From Paramecium sonneborni (Eukaryota > Ciliophora > Oligohymenophorea > Peniculida > Parameciidae), in assembly GCA_905182985.1 (NCBI GenBank), contig CAJJDN010000112.1, positions 1-64,000 of the forward strand: a stretch of 64,000 nt of DNA, in the 5' to 3' direction. Below, in pieces: positions 53,836-64,000 of this stretch; positions within the stretch are counted from its first letter, which is position 1; the number at the start of each line of letters is the position of its first letter. Made by a program: the position numbers and the translations under genes. A model generated the notes under the pieces. It ran no database searches, was not told the DNA's origin, and saw only the letters and a program-made list of their open reading frames with translations.

Positions 53836-55050
53836 ATGTAAGAAATTCCGAAGTAAATTCATTATAAAACAGATCATCATCTCAAATAATTATCTTAATT
53901 CCTTTTAAATCATTAAGGAATTAAGAAATTGAATTAATTAGGATGTATATAATGTACTAATGAGTATTATGACAAAATTCATAATGTAGAATTTGAAGAA
54001 GGAGATGAAATTATTCATACTGGGGAGATAGGTGATTTATTTTATTTATTGATGGAAGGAGAAATTAATATTAAAAAAACATATTTTGGAACTGAAGCTT
54101 TACTTAATCTACCATATATATAGAATATAAAAAGTGTGACAAAAACAAAATTTGGAACTATAAGCAAATATGATTATGAAGATATTAAGAGGAAGGCTAA
54201 ATTAAAAGATCCAAATGAATAATTAGAATTCTTTAGATAATCACAATTATTTGGATAATTATCTAAAGCAATGATAGAAAGACTATTAAAGAACTGTTAA
54301 ATAGAAATATTTGATAAAACTCAAATAGTATATTATGAAGGTGAACCTTCATCAACAATCTATTTAGTTCGAGATGGAATATTTTAATTATAGAAAAAAA
54401 TGATAGTTGAAAATAGATGGAAAAATATTACTATAAGTGAAATAGGAATCTATCAATTATTTGGTGATTTAGAATGTTTATTGAATAAATAAAGATATTT
54501 CACTGTTAAATGTTTTAAATAAGGTAGTTGTTACAAAATAAGCAATGAAGATTTTTATTAGAAGGTGATCTCAGATTAACCAAGTTTAGAAGCTTAAAGA
54601 TATATAAATTAATATATAAAAGCATAATTACTTAATAGAACAGAGAGAATTGAAAGAGTAACTATGACTTTAGCTTAGAATAGTGAATATTTAATTGGTT
54701 TACCAGAATCTAAGACATAAAGCAATAAAGAATGGAGTTAAATAGAAATGAGAGTACTTGATAAAACTCATTCAAGATATGCATAAATTTATAATTAAGC
54801 TTGTTAAAAAAGAGTTAAAGTTAGATATGCTACTATACATAAAACTGAAGTAGCTGTCCCTAGAATTACATCAAAGAATGATTCTGTTCATAAGACCATC
54901 GTTGTCTCAATTGATAAACCTATCAAATAGTATATCTATGATGAAATTAAAATGCCTGAAATTGTTTAAAGGAAGTATCGAGATATCTTACCTAAGAGAT
55001 AAAAAGATTTCTGGATTATTACCTAAAACAACAAATCTTCCATACTTTGA
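53836..55050 (+). CDS. protein with two cyclic-nucleotide-binding-like domains
   Basis: ATG 53836, TGA 55048-55050, uninterrupted, about 404 residues. The first CNB fold (about 40-120) has VEFEEGDEIIHTGEIGDLFY and LLMEGEINI. The second (about 145-235) has IVYYEGEPSSTIYLVRDGIF and YQLFGDLECLLNKQRYFTVK. The phosphate-binding cassette is degenerate in both (no FGELAL...R), so cAMP/cGMP binding is doubtful. A basic C-terminal tail of about 150 residues follows. There is no kinase inhibitor site or dimerisation domain as in PKA regulatory subunits. Role unknown; it ends 21 bp from the convergent Fhit-like gene. Confidence 0.75.
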
Positions 55051-55071
55051 AATAATAACATATTTATATAA

Positions 55072-55628
55072 TCATTTTAGTTTTATTTCCTCTTGTAAAC
55101 ATTATTATAAAAATTCTTTATATTTTCTAGCTTCCTAACTTAAAGTATCTCTCATCTAATCACTAAAGGCATTACCTAATCCTAATGTATTATGAAATTA
55201 ACGAATAAAACTAAATTTACATAATCATATACTCATTAGGATAATTCTCAAGCAAACCATACAGATCATCGTTCTTCTTTATATCTCCTTCCTTACGAGG
55301 AATTATATGGATAAAGCAATGATTCAATCCATCTGATTCATTAGAAAATGATGAAACATTCACTGTAGATGATGTACAATCAAAATACTTTTCAAGACTT
55401 TTTGTTAAAAATTTCACACTTAGACCTAAGTCAAATATTTCAGCTGGATCTAAATCTTATAATCTAAGTGCCTATCTCTTAGGTATTAGTAAGACATCTA
55501 ATTGTTAATTATAATAAATTACGGCCAGGTAATAATTTAACAACAGGAATAATGCAGTAACAATATTATTTATTCCAAAAGACTAAGTTACCTGGAATGA
55601 TCACAGACCCGAATTTAAAATAATCCAT
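55072..55628 (-). CDS. Fhit-like HIT protein lacking the nucleophilic His
   Basis: HIT-superfamily protein resembling Fhit, the diadenosine triphosphate hydrolase. ATG 55628, TGA 55072-55074. It starts MDYFKFGSVIIP; PGHVLLIPKR comes after a 25-nt intron, and further 25-nt and longer introns follow. The active-site stretch reads HCFIHIIPRKEGD, against HVHVHVLPRKAGD in Fhit: the first and third His are kept, but the middle, nucleophilic His is Phe (codon 55313-55315). Hydrolysis is therefore unlikely unless another residue substitutes. It starts 26 bp after the stop of AMP deaminase on the same strand. The intron near 55190-55230 is less certain. Confidence 0.72.
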
Positions 55629-55654
55629 TTTTTATATTAAATATATATTAAATA

Positions 55655-57895
55655 TCATTAAGACTTGCTTAGTTCTTGCAAGTATTGATATTCCTCTTTA
55701 AGTGTTTCTTACCTAAATAGGAATCTACTTTAAGGTACATTATTTTTATCTGGATTATCTAAGGAATAAATGATTATAATTACTAATAGTCTTATACATT
55801 TTTTCATATTGATTTCCAACATAGAATTCTTTGATGATAGATTCGAAACTTGAGCAACGAACAGAATTACGAGCTAATTCAGCCATATCTACATTAGATA
55901 AATCAAATATTTATTAAGCTATAGCATATTCTTCTAATAATGGTTAGTCAGTCATATGTAACATAAGTGGATCATCAGTTGATAAACATACATTGAGTCC
56001 TTATCTGAAATAACTGTTAAAAGGTGAATCTGCATATCTACATATCAATTTGTTATTAGCAATTGGAGACATTGATATACCAATTTATTTCAAGTAATAT
56101 AAATACTTTAAAACTGGTGATTGTTCTAAAATAAGTCCATGATTGATTCCTTTTGCTAATAAATATGCACAAGCCAAATGATCAATATTTCCATTTAAAC
56201 CGCAATGTGGTCTAAGATCTAAAGTATTTAATCCTCTTTATTATCTTAATTAATTTAAACTTGCTAAGTTTGCATATATGTAATATATCCAATAAGCATA
56301 ATGTGGATTTGAATCTTTAGTCCAATTGATAGGTTGAATCTTTAGATGTTAAAGAAAGAAATTCTCATGTTGATTCTCATCATCCACACAATCTAAAGCT
56401 GATATACTAAATAATGCTTAATATAAATCTGGATCAATTTCAGGATTTATTGTAACTTCAAATAAAGGTCTAAAAATATTATCAATCATATCTTAGAATG
56501 AATTTAACTCTTTATTTTTTCTGTACACTGAATAAAGTCTAGGTAATTAAATTATCCACCTAATATTTGGATGCTATAATTTATTCTTAATTAACCATTA
56601 AGCCTTCTTTCTCCATTCACTACTTGATTTCCCATATATTGTTATTCTCCATTCTGCATAAGTATGTCTGTCCATATTCTTAATCATATCTTAAGTTATT
56701 TCAGCAATATATTTTCCTTTGATATAATTGTCAGTTTTTAAAAAAATACTTCTTAATAGTGGTTATCCAAGTGGACTGTATTTACTGGTAAACCTATCGA
56801 ATCTTTTGTATAGAGATTTATCAGCTTAAACATCTAATAAATCCATATTTAATTCTTCAGTTTTAAATTTGAATCTTTTTTAGATATCTTTGAGAGTCAT
56901 TAATTTTTCATCATCTTTATAAACAACTTCTTCAGGACATTATCTGAATTTTTTCTTCATAAATTCAAGTAATTATTTACCATTCATACTTTGACTATGA
57001 TGTATATGAGTATCTATTTTTAGAATACTATAAAAATCTCGATTCTTAATACGCTTTTGATCTTCAGCTTCTCTGTCACTATTGAATAAGCAATGCATTT
57101 TGAATTTAGATTCTAGATATTTATTTCTTGAATAGCACCAACTGGAAATCATTTTATCATTAGCAATTTCAACAAAAGTAAGAAGATCTTTAACAAATTC
57201 TTTGATAGAATGCATTTTGGTAAGCCACTATCCATCCTATTATACAGCATAGACACCATCTGAAACATGTATATCAACTTTTTCCATTTTTGGAAGTGGT
57301 TCAATATGAGATCTATAATCAACAATAGGTTCTTGAGTATCAGCAGAATAAGTAGTAACTTCTTCTAATCCATTCCAATCACTTTAAAGATCAGGATTAT
57401 AGTCTTATCTTTTTTTAAGTAAGGAAACAATTTTTTTAGCAGATGCTCTGGCTTCAATTTCACTTTGTTCATGAATAGCACATTTTTCACATTTTTTAAT
57501 CTATATAAAAATGATTATAAATACTTCAATATAATCATAATCTCTTATGCTTAGAATATTGAAATCAGATTATTCAAAAAAGACAGTGTCTCGTTTAAGA
57601 GCTTTTTTAGGACTTTAGAAAGGTTTAGAAGATTAGGAAGATTTGACTGAATCAGTTGGACTATCAAGTTGACTGAGTTTTCGTCCAACTAAATTCTTCA
57701 TGTATTTATGTTTATCTTCAACTTCAGAGAGTTCTTCTTCTTAAATAATCTCTGTAATCATTTAAGATATACCTTACATTCTTTGCATTTATTTCACTAA
57801 ATAGATAAAATAGTAAGATTACTTTATTTATAAACTAAAGATTCTGGTTCTTCTAGATCACTATCAGTGTCTAGTCTTGTTAATTATTTTGACAT
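55655..57895 (-). CDS. AMP deaminase, catalytic Glu replaced
   Basis: By family converts AMP to IMP. ATG 57895, TGA 55655-55657, two introns in the 5' part (26 nt near 57810; 24 nt near 57515). Family blocks: [17 protein letters not shown] (metal His pair), [32 protein letters not shown] and MAELARNSV. The metal His of RPHCG is present, but the next residue, the catalytic Glu of HCGEAG, is Leu (HCGLNG, codon 56196-56198), and SPLSNN reads SPIANN. A one-base shift near 55762 moves the last ~35 residues to another frame ([19 protein letters not shown]). Either an inactive paralog or a decaying one. Confidence 0.82.
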
Positions 57896-58005
57896 AATTT
57901 TATATACTTAATTATGAGAAATAAAATTAATAATTAAAATATATATATCTGATGTCAAGAGTGAAATAATCTGCATGTAAGAATATAAGTATTTATAATA
58001 TATAG

Positions 58006-58806
58006 ATGTGTAACCATCTCCAAGTACAGGAAGAATTTAAAAGATTTCAGAGAAATTATCAACAATATAGATAGGAGTGGAGAATGAGAGATTCTAAAAG
58101 TTGGAATAAGCAGAGTAGAGAATATAATAAGCAGAAGATACTTTTAATGAGTTTCAGGAGTAAATATTTACAAAGTTAAATGGATTAAGAGATCAAGTAT
58201 ATAATAATTTTAAATGTTCGTTAACAGTTAGGCAAATTATAAAAATAAGTTGAAGATGATAGATTGGCAAAGGAGTAAGCAAATGAAGCCAAGAATAGAG
58301 AAGTTTAAGCATTAACTAAGAAGTTTGAGAATGCTATAGAGAATGAATAGTAAACTAAAAAAGAAGGAGAAGCTAAAGTTCTTAGATTGACAGAGGATAA
58401 AACAGCACTATTAAGAACTGAAGTATAAAAAGAGACAGCCTAAAGAGTGGATGCTATTGAAGGCATTCATTAGGGTCTTTAGAATGATTTACCTAAGATT
58501 CAAGAGGCAATCAAAGAAGAAGCTACTGAAAGAGATGAAGCTGATTAAAATGTAATATATAATATTAATTATTAGGTTATGAAATCTATTACAGATGAAT
58601 TGGTTAAGTTAAGCAATCTTATTAATGTTGAAAAAAGAAACAGAGATGAAAGTGAATAATCCATTTTTGAAATGTTGAAGGATATTGTTAATAGAGTCAA
58701 AGTTGAATTAGATTAAGAAAAGAGAACAAGAGAATAATCTGAAGAACATTTATTAAGCTTATTAGAGGATACTTGTAATAAACTTAGTATTGCAGCAAAT
58801 TTATGA
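58006..58806 (+). CDS. SF-assemblin family protein
   Basis: Component of striated fibres attached to basal bodies (kinetodesmal-type fibres in ciliates). ATG 58006, TGA 58804-58806, introns 58024-58043 (20 nt), 58197-58227 (31 nt) and 58552-58575 (24 nt). After a short lead, ISEKLSTIQIGVENERFQKL opens a continuous coiled coil to the end, with the family's regular acidic/basic heptads (EDTFNEFQEQIFTKLNGLRD; ERDEADQNVMKSITDELVKL). About 240 residues, near the usual SFA length. Its 3' end is 16 bp from the convergent MAK/ICK-type kinase. Confidence 0.82.
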
Positions 58807-58822
58807 TATATATTATTATTTA

Positions 58823-60311
58823 TCATTAGTCAAATTCCATCTTCATTTCTGTTGCAATCTAACATTAATTATTCAATTAAACAACTTTTTATTCATCTAC
58901 TTTCTATTCCTCTATTAAACTCGAATCTCCTACTAAATCATACCTTAAAATCAAATCAGCCGCCAATTCATGAGGTTCACAATATTAAATTTAAACTGAT
59001 ACAAGTTGTTTCGTTGATTCATACAAGTTTAAGAATTCAAAATCTTATTGTTGATAGCGATGACCAAATGTTTAATGTGCTTGTGGTCTCTCTTCATTAA
59101 TCTTACTTAACTAATGCTATTCCAAATTCTTGTAATTAGAGTGCAATTTCATATTCGAATCTAACTTTGCTCCACTCAATGAAGGATTAAATTATTGGTT
59201 CTGAAATCTTGATGTACCAAAAACTTATCTCATAAATCAAAATAATATAAAATCACTTCTTCGATTAGTATTATTGTTTTTAATTGGTAAATTTTTTTAA
59301 CTCCTATTATTATTGGCTGATATCTTATAATTTTCTTGGAGCGAACTCTGGAGTGGTTTGTTACTGCTTGAATAGTAAATGCTCAGTAATCTATTTGGCT
59401 GTAAACCGTTATTTAGGATTCCATTTGAGCATTCCTTATATCAAATCTAAAGCCATTGGGGATGCTTTGATTACATGTAATAATTTAGATGGATAATGTG
59501 TCAGTTTTAATCCTAATTGATTAACCAACTTAATTCCTTCACTCCAATCTTAACTAGTAAATGTTCTAAATTAATATTTAATATAATATACCCTAATATT
59601 TATAACATTCGATCAAATTATTCCAATTCAGAAGAGCCAACAAATAATGGTCTACCTAAAAACAATTCACATGTAACACATCCTAAAGCAAATACATCAA
59701 TTTATGTATCATAACTTATAGAATGTAACAGAATTTCAGGAGCCTTTTAATCTCAATATTTATTACTCTGTACCAACGAGTTGAAACATAATCTGTAAAT
59801 GGTGGTTTTACTTCTCTTGAAAGACCAAAGTCTATTAATTTCACTTATTCATTTGATATCAAAATGTTCTCTGGCTTTATATCCCTTATTTTTTAATATA
59901 ATTAAATATACCTATGAAAATATCCCAACTGATGAATATGTATCAATGCATTAGCACATCCCAATATTATATGTTTTATACGGTCTTCATCCAATTTATC
60001 CTACGTATATAACTAGTACACATTGTTCTCCACATACTCATAGATCAAATACAGGCGCTTATTCTCGTATCTCACTAACACATGCACTTATGCATACTCT
60101 CCAGCAGTTTTATTATATTTGGATGCTCCTTCAATTTCATTAATGCCTTCACTTCTCTCTATTTTAAACATTCATCCATTGATTCAAATGTCTCTCTTAA
60201 CATCTTTATTGCTACTCGTTTCCTACTCTCTACATTTACTCCCCTATGTACTATCCCATAAGATCCATTCCCTAAACACTCTTACAATTCGTACTCTTAT
60301 AATATATTCAT
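58823..60311 (-). CDS. MAK/ICK/MOK-type (RCK) kinase
   Basis: ATG 60311, TGA 58823-58825. Kinase domain: [38 protein letters not shown] (split by a 27-nt intron), IDFGLSREV, and the activation loop [15 protein letters not shown] (split by a 23-nt intron). The Thr-Asp-Tyr motif and sequence around it are typical of MAK/ICK/MOK kinases, which control cilium length and intraflagellar transport (established for relatives). The C-terminal tail of about 130 residues is Gln-rich ([14 protein letters not shown]). Catalytic residues are intact. A further intron near 60080-60100 was not fixed exactly. The gene stops 16 bp from SF-assemblin and starts 16 bp after the NUDCD2 stop. Confidence 0.8.
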
Positions 60312-60327
60312 AATAATAAATTTTTAT

Positions 60328-60867
60328 TCAATTATGTTTTATCCCTCCCATAAACGATCGAGCATCCGGTACCATTCCATTTACTTATGCTCCTGAAAAA
60401 TCAAATCCTGGATGCTCTTCTTAAAATCTCTCTAAAAGCATCTTCTTTTACAATTCCTACTCTGTTAATGGATCTACCTTTCCATGTCCTACAAACACAC
60501 TTGGCCATAGTTCCCCTTTGTATGCCTTCTATAATATTATATGAAGTTCTTCATCTTCTATTAACCAGTATGATTCACTTGAATCACATTATTTCACTAA
60601 TGGTTCATCAATAAATGCTGGATTCCCCTTTATTCCAATCTTTATGTGATCAGCCTTTATTTATATTTCTAATTTTGGCATTTACTCTCCAGGTTTCAAT
60701 TATTATCTCACTTAATCTTCATACTTTTTTAAAACAGCCTTTGGCGGCTCTATGTATATATTAATATCATCTAATGTTTAATCCCATTCATAAATCGTTC
60801 TTCCTTAATGCTAAAATTTTTATCTTCCTTTTGCTTTTTCTTAAAACTCTTTAGAAGGTTCTAGCAT
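60328..60867 (-). CDS. NUDCD2: NudC domain-containing protein 2-like co-chaperone
   Basis: CS-domain (p23-like) co-chaperone acting with Hsp90 and dynein regulators. ATG 60867, TGA 60328-60330, about 179 residues and no intron seen. YEWDQTLDDINIYIEPPKA begins the CS beta-sandwich; KADHIKIGIKGNPAFIDEPL and SSESYWLIEDEELHIILQKA continue it. The C-terminal signature LLERFQEEHPGFDFSGAQVN is nearly the same as that of NUDCD2, which separates it from NUDC and NUDCD3. Length fits the family. It likely shares a promoter region (212 bp) with the divergent acyltransferase. Confidence 0.85.
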
Positions 60868-61079
60868 TTATTTGAAAATTAAAAATAATGATTATTTGAA
60901 TATTTTTGGGGTGCTGCAGTAGTATTGAATTCAATTATAGATTATCGAAATATTGATTGATATATTACCTGATGAAACGGGAAATTTTTATCTTATTGCA
61001 TTTTCTTGGAAAAAAAAAGAACTTCTAGATTATTAATTAGAAAACTTAAATCAATAATATATGGTTTTAAAAAGAAATA

Positions 61080-61885
61080 ATGATTAAATTTTTTGGGATT
61101 GTGATATACATCTTCTTCATATTATCAGTCGTTGGTCCAATCTATTCATTTTTGACATTTTAGCCTAAAAGAGCTTAAGAGTTTTGGTCTCGATTAGCAG
61201 TCAAGACATTAAGACTTAAATTCAGATATTTACCAAACTCTAAAAAAGTTCAAACAAATAAGAGAGTAATCTTTTGTTATTGAATTGAAGACAATGTTAC
61301 TATTTAATCATAGGACACAGGGAGATTTCTTTATTCATGACGTGGTTTCTTAATATAGTGCCAATTTCTTAGCTAGATGGATGGTAGCAGTGGCATTTCC
61401 AATGCTTGCTATATTCCAATAATTATTTACTCAATCAGTATGGTTTTTTAGAAGAGGAGGAAATGATCTAAATAAGTAATATATAATATTATTAAAAAGC
61501 TTCTTTAAATGGATCGATAACAAATTTGATAAAGCGACAAGGCCAAACTTGTTGGTATATCCTGAAGGTCACAGAATGCATGAAAGTGATAAGGTTGGAA
61601 AGATGAAGAATGGAATGCTTCAATATGCTTATGATCGTAAAATTGACACATAAATTATCATTGTTTTGGGTATTGAAAAAGCTTTCAATGAGAAGAAATT
61701 CCATGCAAGTTTAGGGTATTATCAAGAAATTATTTTATTATAGGCCAACCTAACTTTCAATAAAGGTGGATGAAATTATTAATCCAGATAAATTTGCTAC
61801 TTTTGAATTGTTTGTAGAACATATTTAAGCAATGTTTAAAAAGAATTTTGAAGACACTTATGATTACCATTATAAATAATTATGA
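61080..61885 (+). CDS. LPLAT-family acyltransferase (PlsC-like)
   Basis: Acylates lysophospholipids or lysophosphatidic acid at the ER. ATG 61080, TGA 61883-61885, introns of 25 nt (GTAATCTTTT...GAAG, about 61268-61292) and 28 nt (about 61716-61743). It has an N-terminal membrane segment (IVIYIFFILSVVGPIYSFL). Motif I NHRTQGD is present, then a second hydrophobic stretch (WMVAVAFPMLAIFQQLF), motif II-like WFFRRGGND, and motif III YPEGHRM. The Thr of PEGTR is His, seen in some LCLAT-type members. About 250 residues. Exact substrate unknown. Confidence 0.78.
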
Positions 61886-62029
61886 GTATTTTATTTGTTA
61901 ATAAAAATATAATTGCATATCATAGAGAAAATGTAACTTTATCTTGAAACTTTGAGAATGAGATGTGTATCAATATAAAATATATTGTATTATATAGTAT
62001 CTAATTTTTAATAATAAAAAAATAATTTT

Positions 62030-62731
62030 ATGAAAAGGAAAACACTGTTACTTGAAGCTGATATCATACAATAAATAAAAAGTGCCTTTAACTTAAATCA
62101 AATAGAGATTACAGAATTGATGACTTAAGCTAAACGATATGATCCTAAAGGAACTGGCTATATTAGTAAAAATGAGGTTGATGATATTATGAGAGGTATT
62201 TATATAATTTGATGATAAAGATTTGAAATTATTGGGTAACGAAAAGATGGTTGCAAAATTCAAAGAAGAAATAAAAACATACGATGGTAAATAACTAGAA
62301 CTCAAACAAATATGTGATCTTTATTGTAAATTAAAGAATTATTAATAACAACTAGAAGATGAAGAAACAATCACATAAGAATATAGTATTTAAAAAATCA
62401 ATTAATATTAGTTGATGCATTTGTTGCCTTGGGTGGATAGCCTGATAGATCAGGTTATGTCTAAAAACAAACTATTATTGATATTATTTAAAAGGAATTC
62501 GAACTTAAGATTGATTTAGAATCATTTCTTGGAGATTTCTAAGGCAATCAGTTAGAGTTTGAAGATTTTTGTTAGCTTTTTGAGAACGCTGGTGAAGATG
62601 CCAAATCTTTTATTACTGTATAATTTATTTTATTATAATCTCAATAGAGTTTCTCATAAGCCAAAAGAAATAATACTGACTTTACGGTGAGGTTCAAAGA
62701 CTTTGAAAAATGGGAGAAAACAGCTATGTGA
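62030..62731 (+). CDS. EF-hand domain protein
   Basis: ATG 62030, TGA 62729-62731, with introns of 25, 26 and 30 nt (about 62198-62222, 62385-62410, 62620-62649). The first helix-loop-helix has YDPKGTGYISKNEVDDIM, a near-canonical calcium loop. The second half, GGQPDRSGYVQKQTIIDII, has a second loop-like motif, followed by LEFEDFCQLFENA. About 200 residues, calmodulin-like in layout but with poorly filled loops. Such proteins often sit in axonemes (radial spoke, dynein regulatory complex), but I cannot assign one. Confidence 0.65.
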
Positions 62732-62905
62732 TCATAATTTAATTCAATATATATCATAAGTCTGATACCAAATATTAATTTGTTATTATATACTTTATGA
62801 AAAGCTATTAAAATACTCTCTGAAACTTATTAATACTCTCTATAATTCATGTCAAAATATTTAAAAATCTTAAATATCATAATTACACTCATAACTATAT
62901 AAAAA

Positions 62906-63370
62906 TCATCTCAAATTTCTCTTAATCCATTAAACTAAATTATCATATAAATTTTCCAATTCATCTTATTTTTTGCATACATATTCTATGTAATCTAAAA
63001 ATTTGAATGCCATTTCTAATTTTCTTTGAATTTAGTCTAGATTATTCACATAAAATTTTAGCAAATATTAATTCTAGAATCTCTCTAATAATTAATTTAC
63101 TTTTATTTTCTAGAATTCTCCTTCCAACATAATAAAACCTTCTTAAGATTCCCAATATTGACTTTCATATATAAAAATTACTAAATCATTCTAAAATTGA
63201 TTTACTATGTTAGTTATATAATTTAACTTATCATTACTAATCTCTCCATTAGAAGAGGTTTCGCTAAGTTATTTTATCAAGATGACTTCTTTAAATTATG
63301 TATTAATTTATCTGTAAAACCACAAAAAAGAGTTTATTTAAAGCAAAGATTGAGATTTTTATTTTTACAT
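62906..63370 (-). CDS. hypothetical coiled-coil protein
   Basis: ATG 63370, TGA 62906-62908, about 154 residues in one open frame with UAA/UAG as Gln. Mostly helical: NYITNIVNQFQNDLVIFIYE, VNQLLERFQNQYLLKFYVNN and QRKLEMAFKFLDYIEYVCKK. No membrane span and no known motif. Convergent with the EF-hand gene, 174 bp away. Confidence 0.5.
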
Positions 63371-63731
63371 AGCATTTTTCATGAATTAAAATTTTAATAT
63401 TCTAATATCAACATCAAAAAAATAATCAATAAAAGTAATTAATAATGAAAAAAATGTAAGCAATTTCTTTTATTTTAGAAGCCACTTATTGACTTTCTCT
63501 ATTCAAATGAAACAAAATAATTACTTTTCAATTAAATTAAAATTGAAAAAAATAAGTTGATTTTATAATAATTTTTTTATGCTAAAATATATATTAAACT
63601 AGATATCAAACTATTAGTGCATTTCCTCAAATATTTTTTTTTTTTAATTCAATTTATTTTTTTCAGATTTAATTTTATAGAATTTTATAACTTAAGTATA
63701 GAGAAAATCTATGCTTCTAAAATAAAAGGAA

Positions 63732-64000
63732 ATGCTTAAATTTTTTTCACTGGTGCTAAGTTAAAATCCTTAAGAAAGTACTTAAATTTCTTTAAATAAA
63801 CATTTTGATAAATTGTCAAAATAATATGAAATTTTTAATGAAAATATTTTAGAATATTATTTTTAGAAATTAGAATTTGATAAATTTTAAGCAGATTCTT
63901 AGTTGGAAAAGATGGTAGAAAAATAAAATAGAAGATATTTTCACTTTAATATACAAGAAATAAATCCTTTAAATTTTGATTCGATAAATTAGATCACTTT
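63732..64000 (+). CDS. partial hypothetical gene running off the window
   Basis: From ATG 63732 a frame stays open to the last base, with coding-like content (HFDKLSKQYEIFNENILEYY; LEKMVEKQNRRYFHFNIQ). The true start may lie upstream, since a possible first exon (ATG near 63445, 23-nt intron) was noted but could not be joined. The 3' end is outside the window. Family not recognised. Confidence 0.4.

Noticed and set aside
55561..55760. AMP deaminase-Fhit fusion protein
   Set aside because: One frame does run from AMP deaminase into the Fhit start without TGA, but the frame coding the true AMP deaminase C-terminus ends at TGA 55655-55657.

Overview
The window is somatic-type (macronuclear) DNA of a ciliate, almost certainly Paramecium. 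It is about three-quarters A+T. Recognisable proteins read through TAA and TAG as glutamine and end only at TGA. Genes are broken by very short introns (about 20-34 nt, GTA...TAG, sometimes CAG or AAG). Because of this code and the introns, standard-code ORFs are almost all fragments or shadows, so every gene below was re-read with UAA/UAG = Gln and with introns placed by eye. Exon edges and starts are best estimates.

Layout. 1-7.9 kb: an odd GC-rich island, a small zinc-knuckle-like gene, a large cysteine-rich DUF4215 membrane protein, and weak coding traces. 8-23.3 kb: an OSCA/TMEM63-like channel, a decayed WD40 gene (present twice around an N gap, probably an assembly artefact), two decayed cysteine-rich genes, two poorly resolved genes, and a large WD40 gene with nearly identical repeats. 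23.4-34.1 kb: an ABCC transporter, pterin carbinolamine dehydratase, a coiled-coil gene (its 5' part duplicated around a single N), an MIT-like gene and a Rab-like GTPase. 34.2-46.4 kb: a PH-like kinase, a bZIP factor, a SANT/Myb protein, OFD1, a diacylglycerol kinase, a DCX-like pseudokinase and an HSF-type factor. 47-53.8 kb: three membrane proteins with degenerate histidine-kinase-like C-termini, enclosing a DCX-like kinase. 53.8-64 kb: a tightly packed run of a cNMP-binding-like protein, an Fhit-like protein, AMP deaminase, SF-assemblin, a MAK/ICK-type kinase, NUDCD2, an acyltransferase, an EF-hand protein and two hypothetical genes.

Themes. Several genes concern cilia and basal bodies (OFD1, SF-assemblin, MAK/ICK kinase, NUDCD2). 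Several signalling or metabolic proteins keep their fold but have lost catalytic residues: the Fhit-like and AMP deaminase neighbours, the DCX pseudokinase, and the histidine-kinase-like trio. Spacing is extreme: two head-to-head pairs have only 10-12 bp between start codons. Many apparent frameshifts fall in long A/T runs and look like sequencing errors. Others, such as the WD40 gene near 12-15 kb and the cysteine-rich genes at 15.7-18.9 kb, look like true decay.
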